Below, piece after piece: positions 1 to 4,937 of a stretch of 8,112 nucleotides of DNA. The DNA comes from JBGSLA01 sp965602785. Its GTDB lineage: Bacteria; Desulfobacterota; Desulfobaccia; Desulfobaccales; 0-14-0-80-60-11. The notes beneath the pieces are model-generated. The model saw only the letters and a list, made by a program, of their open reading frames with translations. It ran no database searches and was not told the origin of the DNA. How positions within the stretch are numbered: the first letter of the stretch is position 1; every line of letters begins with the position of its first letter. A program made the translations under genes and the position numbers. The stretch covers positions 1 through 8,112 of the forward strand of contig CBFDAH010000137.1 of assembly GCA_965602785.1 (NCBI GenBank). Reading direction: 5' to 3'.

Positions 1-181
1 GGGCGGGCCGGGGTACCACTGCCCCCCCGCCCTCCCGCTGGTTTATTTTAGTGGGGGTAGGCCCAGGTAATTGATGTCCCGGCCCTCCCCCCACACCCCC
101 CTCCCAACCCGCGGAAGGGAGTTCGGAAAGGCGGGCCACAGGCCCGACTTTCCGGCCCTTGAAAACACCCACAAGGGGTTG
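1..181. other. Gene-free GC-rich stretch before the repeat
   Basis: No convincing coding region is seen here. All three forward frames meet a stop within the first 75 or so bases, so the tail of an upstream gene could end here, but nothing identifies it. The stretch is rich in C-runs and G-runs and carries one strong hairpin, listed separately. No promoter that I trust is visible before the GTPase gene. Confidence 0.5.
124..154. repeat. Strong GC-rich stem-loop
   Basis: The arms CGGAAAG and CTTTCCG (7 bp) are followed, after one G/A mismatch, by CGGGCC and GGCCCG (6 bp) around a 3-base loop ACA. No T-run follows on either strand, so this is unlikely to be an intrinsic terminator. It looks like one of the dispersed palindromic elements common between genes in GC-rich genomes. 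It could also be the end of an upstream transcript. Confidence 0.6.
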
Positions 182-290
182 GGGGAAAGGGTTTGGGAGA
201 AGGGGCAGGGGTTCGCGAACCCCCGGTAGCACGGGCTTCCAGCCCGTGGGCACCCCCCTCTCCCCAAAGACTATTTGCAATGATCTCAAA
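182..290 (+). repeat. Dispersed palindromic repeat, copy A
   Basis: This stretch of about 109 bases matches the reverse complement of 4423-4528 almost throughout, with scattered substitutions and small indels. Inside it are two hairpins: a 16-base perfect palindrome at 208-223 (GGGG-TTCGCGAA-CCCC), and CACGGGCT-TCC-AGCCCGTG at 230-248 (8-bp stem, 3-base loop). The conserved tail contains CTATTTGCAA and ATCTCAAA. The architecture resembles REP/BIME-type elements. The copy ends only 27 bases before the GTPase start codon, so it forms most of that gene's immediate upstream region. Confidence 0.8.
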
Positions 291-306
291 ATGGGGCAGA
301 AAGCGT

Positions 307-311
307 GGGAG
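307..311 (+). promoter_or_regulatory. Ribosome binding site of the MeaB gene
   Basis: GGGAG lies five bases before the ATG at 317. It overlaps an in-frame GTG at 305 that would add only four residues (MGDK). The spacing supports ATG 317 as the true start. Confidence 0.65.
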
Positions 312-316
312 ATAAG

Positions 317-1294
317 ATGGCTGACCTCAAGGATATATCAGAACGTATCCTGGCCGGCGATGTCCGGGCTGCGGCCCGGCTCATGCGGGAGTTGGATGAC
401 GGTGTCCCCGAGGCCCGGGAGACCCTGAAACATCTCTACCCTCAGAGCGGCCAGGCCCATATTGTGGGCATTACCGGCTCACCCGGGGTGGGCAAGAGCA
501 CCATCACCGACCGGTTCATCCAGCATCTGAGGGCCGACGGCCACACCGTGGGAGTAGTGGCTGTGGACCCCACCAGTCCTTTTTCCGGCGGCGCCATCCT
601 GGGGGACCGCATCCGCATGCAGCGCCACGCCACCGACGAAGGGGTGTTCATCCGGTCGCTGGCCACCCGGGGGCACTTCGGGGGGCTCACCGCTTCGGCC
701 CGGGCGGTCATGACCGTGCTCGACGCCATGGGCAAGAACTACCTCCTGGTGGAGACCGTGGGGGTGGGCCAGGACGAAGTGGAGATCGCCAGCACCGCCT
801 ATACTACCATAGTAGTCACCGTTCCCGGCCTGGGTGACGACATTCAGGCCTTGAAGGCGGGCCTCCTGGAAGTGGCCGACATCCTGGTGGTGAACAAGGC
901 CGACCGGGAGGGGGCCGAGCGCACTTACCAGGACCTCCTCACCATGCTGGACCTGCGCCGCCGCGCAGGTCCGCAGGCCTGGATTCCCCGGGTGTTTTTG
1001 ACTCAAGCGAAGAGAGACGAAGGCATGGGGGAACTTCTCGCCGGCATCCGGGAACACCAGACCTTTCTAGCCCAGGAGGATGGCCAGGCCCTGCGGGCTG
1101 CCCGCCGGGAACGGGTGCGCCAGGAGTTTTTAGAGCTGGTGAAAGAAGGTGTTTTTGTCAAATTGGTGGACCGCCTCAGCCGGGATGACCGCCTAGAGGA
1201 CATCTTAGAAGATATCCTGGATCGGCGCACCGACCCATATTCCGCCAGCGAGGCCTTCATCACCCGGACCCTGCATCTGTCGAAAGAAGTCTAG
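317..1294 (+). CDS. meaB: MeaB/ArgK-family GTPase (methylmalonyl-CoA mutase chaperone)
   Basis: G3E-type P-loop GTPase of 325 residues, the usual length of the family. MeaB proteins bind adenosylcobalamin-dependent acyl-CoA mutases such as methylmalonyl-CoA mutase, gate cofactor loading and protect or rescue the enzyme in the cytoplasm. Visible motifs, numbered from ATG 317, are the Walker A loop GSPGVGKST (54-62), the family signature VDPTSPFSGGAILGDR (83-98), the switch II/Walker B segment ETVGVGQDEVE (146-156) and the guanine-specificity motif NKAD (193-196). A helical N-terminus and a charged helical C-terminus fit the dimerisation arms. The start is set by a GGGAG site five bases upstream; GTG 305 is the alternative. 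No mutase gene is in the window; it may lie upstream or elsewhere. No clear terminator follows. Family assignment is firm; the exact mutase partner is inference. Confidence 0.95.
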   Translation: MADLKDISERILAGDVRAAARLMRELDDGVPEARETLKHLYPQSGQAHIVGITGSPGVGKSTITDRFIQHLRADGHTVGVVAVDPTSPFSGGAILGDRIRMQRHATDEGVFIRSLATRGHFGGLTASARAVMTVLDAMGKNYLLVETVGVGQDEVEIASTAYTTIVVTVPGLGDDIQALKAGLLEVADILVVNKADREGAERTYQDLLTMLDLRRRAGPQAWIPRVFLTQAKRDEGMGELLAGIREHQTFLAQEDGQALRAARRERVRQEFLELVKEGVFVKLVDRLSRDDRLEDILEDILDRRTDPYSASEAFITRTLHLSKEV

Positions 1295-1546
1295 CCAAAA
1301 AGATAGTCACCCAGAGAAAATTATTATATGGCAATAATGCTGTTCCTTCACACCAAGCAAAGGTTTTGCACAAAAGATATTAACAGATATTTAAGTAAGT
1401 TATAATTAATTTACTGCAACGCAAAAGACACATTGGGTGATTGGCTAAAGTGGTTTGGACAATGTTTATTGTTTTTCAAGAAGAAGCGATTTAGACATTC
1501 TTGCAATTAAATAAACGCATTATTGTTTTCCAATAGCACAAAAACC
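1295..1546. other. AT-rich intergenic region upstream of the cyclase
   Basis: Base composition drops sharply to AT-rich compared with both flanking genes. No gene is seen. Possible promoter pieces are TTAACA (1380-1385) with TATAAT (1401-1406) at a short 15-base spacing, or TTGCAC (1366-1371) with TATTTA (1388-1393) at 16 bases. A weak AT stem, ATTATT/AATAAT, lies at 1320-1338. The region probably carries the promoter of the cyclase gene and leaves a leader of more than 100 bases. Confidence 0.4.
1401..1406 (+). promoter_or_regulatory. Candidate -10 box for the cyclase gene
   Basis: This is a perfect TATAAT in the AT-rich gap. The best upstream hexamer is TTAACA at 1380-1385, but the 15-base spacer is shorter than the usual 16-18. 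In AT-rich DNA such matches arise by chance, so confidence is low. Confidence 0.3.
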
Positions 1547-3472
1547 ATGCAAATGCCTCTCCCTGTCAGCCCAAGAAGACGCAAGCTCCTATTTATCGCG
1601 GGGTTGTTTCTCCTGGTGGTGGTTGGAGTACAAGGCCTCGCCTGGACCGGTTGGCTTAAAGGGCCTGATACCTTTTATTACGATCTCTGGCACCAGATGG
1701 CCGGAGTCCGCCACCAACCCCGAGACGTGGTCATCGTGGCGGTGGACGGCGCTACGCTGGCGGCTCATCCTAAGGAGCCTCTGGTAACCTGGACGCCTTA
1801 CTGGGCTAAGGCCGTCCAGGTACTCAGGGCTGTGGGTGCCCGGGCCATCGGCCTGGACTATTTTTTCAAGGTGAGCATCGAGTCCTGGCTGAAAAAACTG
1901 GACCTTCCTGCGGGGGAGGCCATTTTAAACTTCGATGCGCCCTTTAAAGAGCAATTAGCCTCCGGGGAGGTGGTCATCGCCGGCCGCCTGGTCCTGCACG
2001 ATCATGAAAAAACGAAGATAGTTCTCCCGGTGAAGGAGTTTGCCGCCGCCTTGCCCCAGCCGCAGGCGGTCGTCGGCCTGGTTAATCTGACCAGCGACGA
2101 GGACGGCGCCATCCGCTGCTATACGCCGGCCCTCAAGGACGACTACGGCGAGGTTTTTTTGACCTTCCCGGAGCTATTAGCGGTGCGGTGGCAGGGACGG
2201 GACCCCCTCCAGGCCATCGACCGCTTCCAGGCAGACCCCCGTCTCAAGGTATGGTCGGAAGAGGAAGAAGACGAGGCAGCCTTTCCGTATATAAGTTTTG
2301 TGGGCCCCCCCGGCACGATTACCAGGTTGTCCTTTGAGAGGCTTCTGGCGCCCAGGGCCACGGAGGACCCCAAGGTCCAGGCCCTCAAAGGCAAGGTGAT
2401 CATTGTGGCCTACGAGCCCACCGGGGGCCAGGACAGGCACCTCACTCCCTACGCCCAGGGTTTCTGGCTGTGGCCGGGATTGGACATGAGCGGCGCCGAA
2501 ATCCACGCCAACATCTTGGAGACGGTGCTCAGCGGCCGGACTCTCCGGAAGGCCTCCTGGTTCCTGGGCCTGGCCGTCTTGATGGTGTTTTTGGCCGCAG
2601 GCTTTGTACTGTTTTTCCGCCTGTCCTCCTGGCAGGGGTTGGCCGCACTGGCCTTCCTGAGCGCTCTGGCTGCAGCCCTCGGTTACGGGCTCTTTCTGAC
2701 CTATGTGATCCTGCCCGTAGCCCCGGTGCAGGTGGGCCTGGCCCTGGGCTACGTGGGCGTTCTGGGCCTGCGCCTCACCGGCGAGGAGCGGGAAAAGCGA
2801 CGTTTGCGCCAGATGTTCGGGCGCTATGTCTCGAAAGAGGTGGTGGAGAGTCTTCTGGCCACCGGGGCCCGCCCCAATTTGGGGGGAGAAGCCTACCAGG
2901 TTACCGTGCTCTTCACTGACATACGGGATTTCACCGCCATGGCCGAGGCTCTGGCCCCCGGCCATTTAGTGGAGATGCTGAACACCTACTTCAGCCGGGC
3001 CATCGAGCCCATCCTGGCGGCAGGGGGCACGGTGGACAAATTCATGGGGGATGCCATCATGGCGGTCTTTGGGGCTCCGGCGCGCTATCCTGACCACGCC
3101 CGGCGGGCCGTGCAGGCGGCTCTGGGGTTGGCCCACGAGGCCCGGGAGTTCCAGACCTGGATGGCCGCCCGCTTCCCCGGCCTTCAGTTTACTGAATTCA
3201 CGGTCGGAGTGGGCCTTCACACCGGTGAGGCTGTGGTGGGGAATATCGGCTCCCCCAAGCGACTGGAGTACACCACCATCGGCGACACGGTGAACACCGC
3301 GGCCCGCCTGGAGGGCATGAGCAAAAAGTTGGGATGGACCATTGTCGCCAGCCGTGCTACCCTAAAAGCGTCAGGCCCGGGAGTGGTCACCGGGGGGCGG
3401 GAGACCCTCACGGTTAAAGGCCGCAAGGAGCCTGTGGAGGTGCATGAAGTTCTGGACCTGGCCTCAGGCTGA
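1547..3472 (+). CDS. CHASE2-domain receptor adenylate/guanylate cyclase (class III)
   Basis: Membrane-bound signalling cyclase, likely making cAMP from ATP in response to an extracytoplasmic cue. Positions are counted from TTG 1523 (649 residues); from ATG 1547 subtract 8. An N-terminal membrane helix (about 22-42) leads into a periplasmic CHASE2 sensor (about 45-340, with DVVIVAVDGATL near 68-79). Three membrane helices follow (about 345-366, 371-393 and 396-417), then a catalytic domain (about 455-640). The domain has both metal aspartates, D466 (FTDIRDFT) and D510 (KFMGDAIMAVFG), the purine-contacting K506, and T584 (EYTTIGD) where mammalian enzymes have Asp. This is the class IIIb pattern and fits ATP. 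The transition-state N591 and R595 (DTVNTAARLE) are present, so the enzyme should be active. An acidic patch SEEEEDE lies in the sensor at about 245-251. No Shine-Dalgarno sequence precedes TTG 1523, ATG 1547 or ATG 1553, so the start is uncertain. The ligand is unknown, and no partner gene is next to it. Confidence 0.93.
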   Translation: MQMPLPVSPRRRKLLFIAGLFLLVVVGVQGLAWTGWLKGPDTFYYDLWHQMAGVRHQPRDVVIVAVDGATLAAHPKEPLVTWTPYWAKAVQVLRAVGARAIGLDYFFKVSIESWLKKLDLPAGEAILNFDAPFKEQLASGEVVIAGRLVLHDHEKTKIVLPVKEFAAALPQPQAVVGLVNLTSDEDGAIRCYTPALKDDYGEVFLTFPELLAVRWQGRDPLQAIDRFQADPRLKVWSEEEEDEAAFPYISFVGPPGTITRLSFERLLAPRATEDPKVQALKGKVIIVAYEPTGGQDRHLTPYAQGFWLWPGLDMSGAEIHANILETVLSGRTLRKASWFLGLAVLMVFLAAGFVLFFRLSSWQGLAALAFLSALAAALGYGLFLTYVILPVAPVQVGLALGYVGVLGLRLTGEEREKRRLRQMFGRYVSKEVVESLLATGARPNLGGEAYQVTVLFTDIRDFTAMAEALAPGHLVEMLNTYFSRAIEPILAAGGTVDKFMGDAIMAVFGAPARYPDHARRAVQAALGLAHEAREFQTWMAARFPGLQFTEFTVGVGLHTGEAVVGNIGSPKRLEYTTIGDTVNTAARLEGMSKKLGWTIVASRATLKASGPGVVTGGRETLTVKGRKEPVEVHEVLDLASG

Positions 3473-3529
3473 TTTTCCAGAAAAAGCCCGGTATAGAGGT
3501 AGTTTCCGAGTCACCCCAGAATGCCATCA

Positions 3530-3572
3530 GGAAAGCCGGCGCCAGGTAAAGCTGGGTCACACCCGGCTTTTC
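3530..3572 (+). terminator. Possible intrinsic terminator of the cyclase gene
   Basis: The stem AAAGCCGG (3532-3539) pairs with CCGGCTTT (3563-3570), extendable by a G-T and a G-C pair. An inner CCAG/CTGG helix sits inside the loop. The following T-run is short (TTTTCT), so termination may be weak. An upstream stretch at 3479-3492 (AGAAAAAGCCCGGT) could pair with the same right arm with small bulges. Confidence 0.4.
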
Positions 3573-3784
3573 TGTCAGTCTCAGCGGGGTGCCTGGTCTC
3601 AATAGTATGAAGATCCCCCCACCTGCGCGGCGCTTCGAAGGACAGAGGAGGTTTGGGCAGCTGCCTAAGGCTCTGTGGTGAGAAAGTTTGATTAGGGATG
3701 TAAGGTGATTTGTGCCTAGTACTTGGTTGGATAAATCAGCATAAGTAATTACGAGCCTTCTTGAAGATCAGGAAAGCATAAAGT

Positions 3785-3865
3785 ACCCCTTGTAAAAAGG
3801 GTGATTTAAAAGGGTTTTCAAGCGTATAGACAAATCCCCCCTACCCCCCCTTTAAAAAAGGGGGG
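3785..3865. repeat. C-run/G-run hairpin repeat (MITE/REP-like)
   Basis: A perfect 9-bp stem, CCCCCCTTT (3845-3853) and AAAGGGGGG (3857-3865), closes on a 3-base loop. It is preceded by AATCCCCCCTA and by a weaker related hairpin at 3785-3802 (ACCCCTT / AAGGGT). This layout, a C-run, then a second C-run with T's, then A's and a G-run, is typical of small dispersed intergenic palindromic elements in many bacteria. It is unlikely to code. In the reverse orientation the A/T part does not form a useful terminator tail. Confidence 0.6.
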
Positions 3866-3888
3866 AATAAAACCGCTTTTAAAAATTC

Positions 3889-3900
3889 GCTAACGTTAGC
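3889..3900. promoter_or_regulatory. 12-bp perfect palindrome, possible operator
   Basis: GCTAACGTTAGC is a perfect 12-base palindrome, 40 bases before the start of the small secreted-protein gene. As RNA it would make only a 4-bp stem, so a DNA site for a dimeric regulator is more plausible than a hairpin. There is no matching second site in view, and chance cannot be excluded. Confidence 0.3.
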
Positions 3901-3940
3901 AATTAAGTACCAGGGCCGCAGGACGGCCAGGGAGGTGGCT

Positions 3941-4243
3941 ATGTCAGGTTGCGTGAGAAAGATCTGGCGTTATGCTCTGAAAGTTCTCTGTGTGGGGCTT
4001 CTGGCCCTGCTAGTGGCTGGGCCGGCGGCAGCCCAGGATAAGACCCCGAAAAAACCGCCTGGCACCCCAGTTAAACCGCCGCCGTGTACCGGGAAGATCC
4101 AGACGCCGAGTGCTGCCGGGGTGAAAGTGAGAGGGATGGAGGGGGTGGAGTGCGAGTCGGCAGCCCCCAGGATGAAGAAAACCACCAGGAAAATCGGCGG
4201 CCAGGAAATCAGGGCCAAGGAAGGAGAAAAAGGCAAGAAATAA
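3941..4243 (+). CDS. Small secreted Lys/Pro-rich protein, unknown function
   Basis: This 100-residue protein belongs to no family I recognise. It has a textbook Sec signal peptide: a basic N-terminus (MSGCVRKIWRYALK), a hydrophobic core VLCVGLLALLVAG and a likely signal peptidase I cut after A31 (PAAA/QD). There is no lipobox. The mature part of about 69 residues is strongly basic and proline-rich at its start (KKPPGTPVKPPP), with two cysteines (C49, C71) that could form a disulfide in the periplasm. The lysine-rich tail ends KEGEKGKK. The start ATG 3941 has a GGAGG site at 3931-3935 with five-base spacing; an in-frame GTG at 3935 would add two residues but overlaps that site. It stands alone, with non-coding DNA on both sides. 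The signal peptide and good ribosome site make it likely to be a real gene; the function cannot be inferred. Confidence 0.7.
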   Translation: MSGCVRKIWRYALKVLCVGLLALLVAGPAAAQDKTPKKPPGTPVKPPPCTGKIQTPSAAGVKVRGMEGVECESAAPRMKKTTRKIGGQEIRAKEGEKGKK

Positions 4244-4422
4244 GGCGCAGGTCGGCGGGGGCTCAGCGGGTGCCTGGGAGGGGCGGAATGCTTCTCAGCG
4301 TCCTGGCGGGAGGCTCCGCAACTCTGCCCATCTCCTTAGCAGAGGTTTGTCTGGCTTAGAATGAAACTGCCCTGAAAAATTCTGCCAAGCTGCCGTAGGC
4401 GCGGCCCCACCTGTCCGCCCAG
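4244..4422. other. Intergenic region after the small gene
   Basis: I see no gene, clear terminator or promoter here. The stretch begins GC-rich (a copy of CTCAGCGGGTGCCTGG at 4262-4277) and becomes mixed in composition before the inverted repeat copy B. Together with the repeats and leader that follow, the gene-free gap runs to 4937. Confidence 0.4.
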
Positions 4423-4528
4423 TTTGAGATTGTTGCAAATAGACTTTTGGGAGAGGGGGGTGCCCACGGGCTGGAAGCCTGTGCTACCGGGGTCGCGGCC
4501 CCCTGCCCCTCTCCCAAACCCTCTCCCC
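4423..4528 (-). repeat. Dispersed palindromic repeat, copy B (inverted)
   Basis: This is the reverse-orientation counterpart of 182-290, about 106 bases long, with roughly nine of ten positions matching by eye. It includes TTTGAGAT, GCAAATAG, the hairpin CACGGGCT-GGA-AGCCTGTG (one G-T pair), CTACCGGGG and TCTCCCAAACCCTCTCCCC. The stem positions largely stay pairable between copies. It lies between the small gene and the carboxylase leader. Confidence 0.8.
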
Positions 4529-4538
4529 GCATCCCGCA

Positions 4539-4615
4539 GGGGCGCAATTCATAGCGCCCTCAGGGCTTGATTTATCAGGCTTTGAGGGCTGAATAAAATG
4601 CGGCCCTACTGGGCC
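4539..4615. repeat. Cluster of three intergenic hairpins
   Basis: GGGCGC (4540-4545) pairs with GCGCCC (4554-4559) over an 8-base loop. The overlapping CCCTCA (4557-4562) pairs with TGAGGG (4583-4588), enclosing a smaller CTTGAT/ATCAGG stem. GGCCC (4602-4606) pairs with GGGCC (4611-4615). The first two compete for the same bases. They look like palindromic repeat debris rather than a terminator, as no T-run follows. Confidence 0.5.
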
Positions 4616-4716
4616 GGGGGAGAGGGGACAGGGGCCCCGATACCTTCCCCCTTTTCCGAAGAAAAAAATCCGTTAGTAATTTATGCGCCCACTAGCGCAA
4701 CTTCTCCAAGATTGCT

Positions 4717-4722
4717 TATAAT
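4717..4722 (+). promoter_or_regulatory. Candidate -10 box for the carboxylase operon leader
   Basis: A perfect TATAAT. Transcription would begin near 4729, which coincides with the 5' side of the long closing helix of the structured leader described next. No good -35 hexamer is seen at 16-18 bases upstream, so an activator or another holoenzyme could be needed. The exact fit between the predicted start and the base of the helix is what makes this box credible. Confidence 0.5.
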
Positions 4723-4726
4723 GGCA

Positions 4727-4821
4727 AGGTAGGGTGCATCGACTTACGGTCCCATCTGAAAAGGGGAACCACGCATAGGAGACTGGCTTGGATTCTAAAC
4801 GAATGCCGGGGCACCTTACCT
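4727..4821 (+). ncRNA. Candidate structured leader RNA (three-way junction)
   Basis: The ends form an 11-bp helix: AGGTAGGGTGC (4727-4737) with GCACCTTACCT (4811-4821), all paired with one G-U. Inside, GGTCCC (4748-4753) pairs with GGGGAACC (4764-4770, one bulge). CTGGC (4783-4787) pairs with GCCGG (4805-4809) and continues after a bulge as ATTC/GAAT. The result is a compact three-way junction with a 10-base and a 12-base purine-containing joiner (ATCGACTTAC, ACGCATAGGAGA). It sits between a perfect -10 box and the carboxylase genes, starting at the predicted +1, as riboswitch aptamers do. I compared it from memory with purine, TPP, SAM, cobalamin, c-di-GMP, glycine and THF classes and with the hammerhead ribozyme, and found no conserved core. 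No obvious terminator follows within the leader. The pairing is seen; the regulatory role is inference. Confidence 0.45.
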
Positions 4822-4925
4822 ACTTGACTTTGCACATAGGAGTATTTGGCTTTTAAAATTGAAAGATAAGAGTAGAATGAGGCGAGAGAACCTTAGCCGG
4901 GTTTAGCAGTTCTGGTGAAAAAACT

Positions 4926-4930
4926 AGGGG
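4926..4930 (+). promoter_or_regulatory. Ribosome binding site of the biotin carboxylase gene
   Basis: AGGGG (continuing TG) lies seven bases before ATG 4938. This is a normal spacing and supports that start. Confidence 0.6.
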
Positions 4931-4937
4931 TGAACCT

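Larger units (their letters stand above)
3473..3940. other. Intergenic region between cyclase and small secreted protein
   Basis: No convincing gene is seen in this stretch of about 470 bases. It holds a possible terminator (3530-3572), a 10-bp palindrome GGCAGCTGCC (3656-3665), the C-run/G-run hairpin repeat (3785-3865) and the 12-bp palindrome at 3889-3900. A 17-base stretch at 3580-3596 (CTCAGCGGGGTGCCTGG) recurs at 4262-4277 with one G missing. The section 3600-3780 shows nothing else I can interpret. Confidence 0.5.

Noticed and set aside
479..1057. Long open frame on the minus strand opposite the GTPase
   Set aside because: It is the antisense shadow of a GC-rich conserved gene; its translation shows no domain and the forward frame has all GTPase motifs.
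1441..1460. Sigma-54 type promoter at TTGGCTAAAGTGGTTTGG
   Set aside because: The GG and GC dinucleotides are not at the required spacing.
2177..2965. 262-codon minus-strand open frame opposite the cyclase
   Set aside because: High GC codon bias of the forward gene produces it; the composition is low-complexity G/Q/H and no motif is seen.
4084..4359. Forward open frame overlapping the secreted-protein gene
   Set aside because: No ribosome site and low-complexity R/G/E content; the other frame has a signal peptide and a good ribosome site.
3785..4615. CRISPR array or phage attachment sites
   Set aside because: Repeats are palindromic, few and irregularly spaced, with no constant repeat-spacer period and no integrase or cas gene.
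4727..4821. tRNA, hammerhead ribozyme or c-di-GMP-I riboswitch
   Set aside because: No tRNA T-loop or anticodon arm, no CUGAUGA/GAAA hammerhead core, and the GCAAA and GNRA elements of the c-di-GMP aptamer are not in place.
4803..4856. Possible 17-codon leader peptide (MPGHLTYLTLHIGVFGF)
   Set aside because: No ribosome site at a proper distance and no runs of a regulatory amino acid; it overlaps the closing helix of the proposed RNA.
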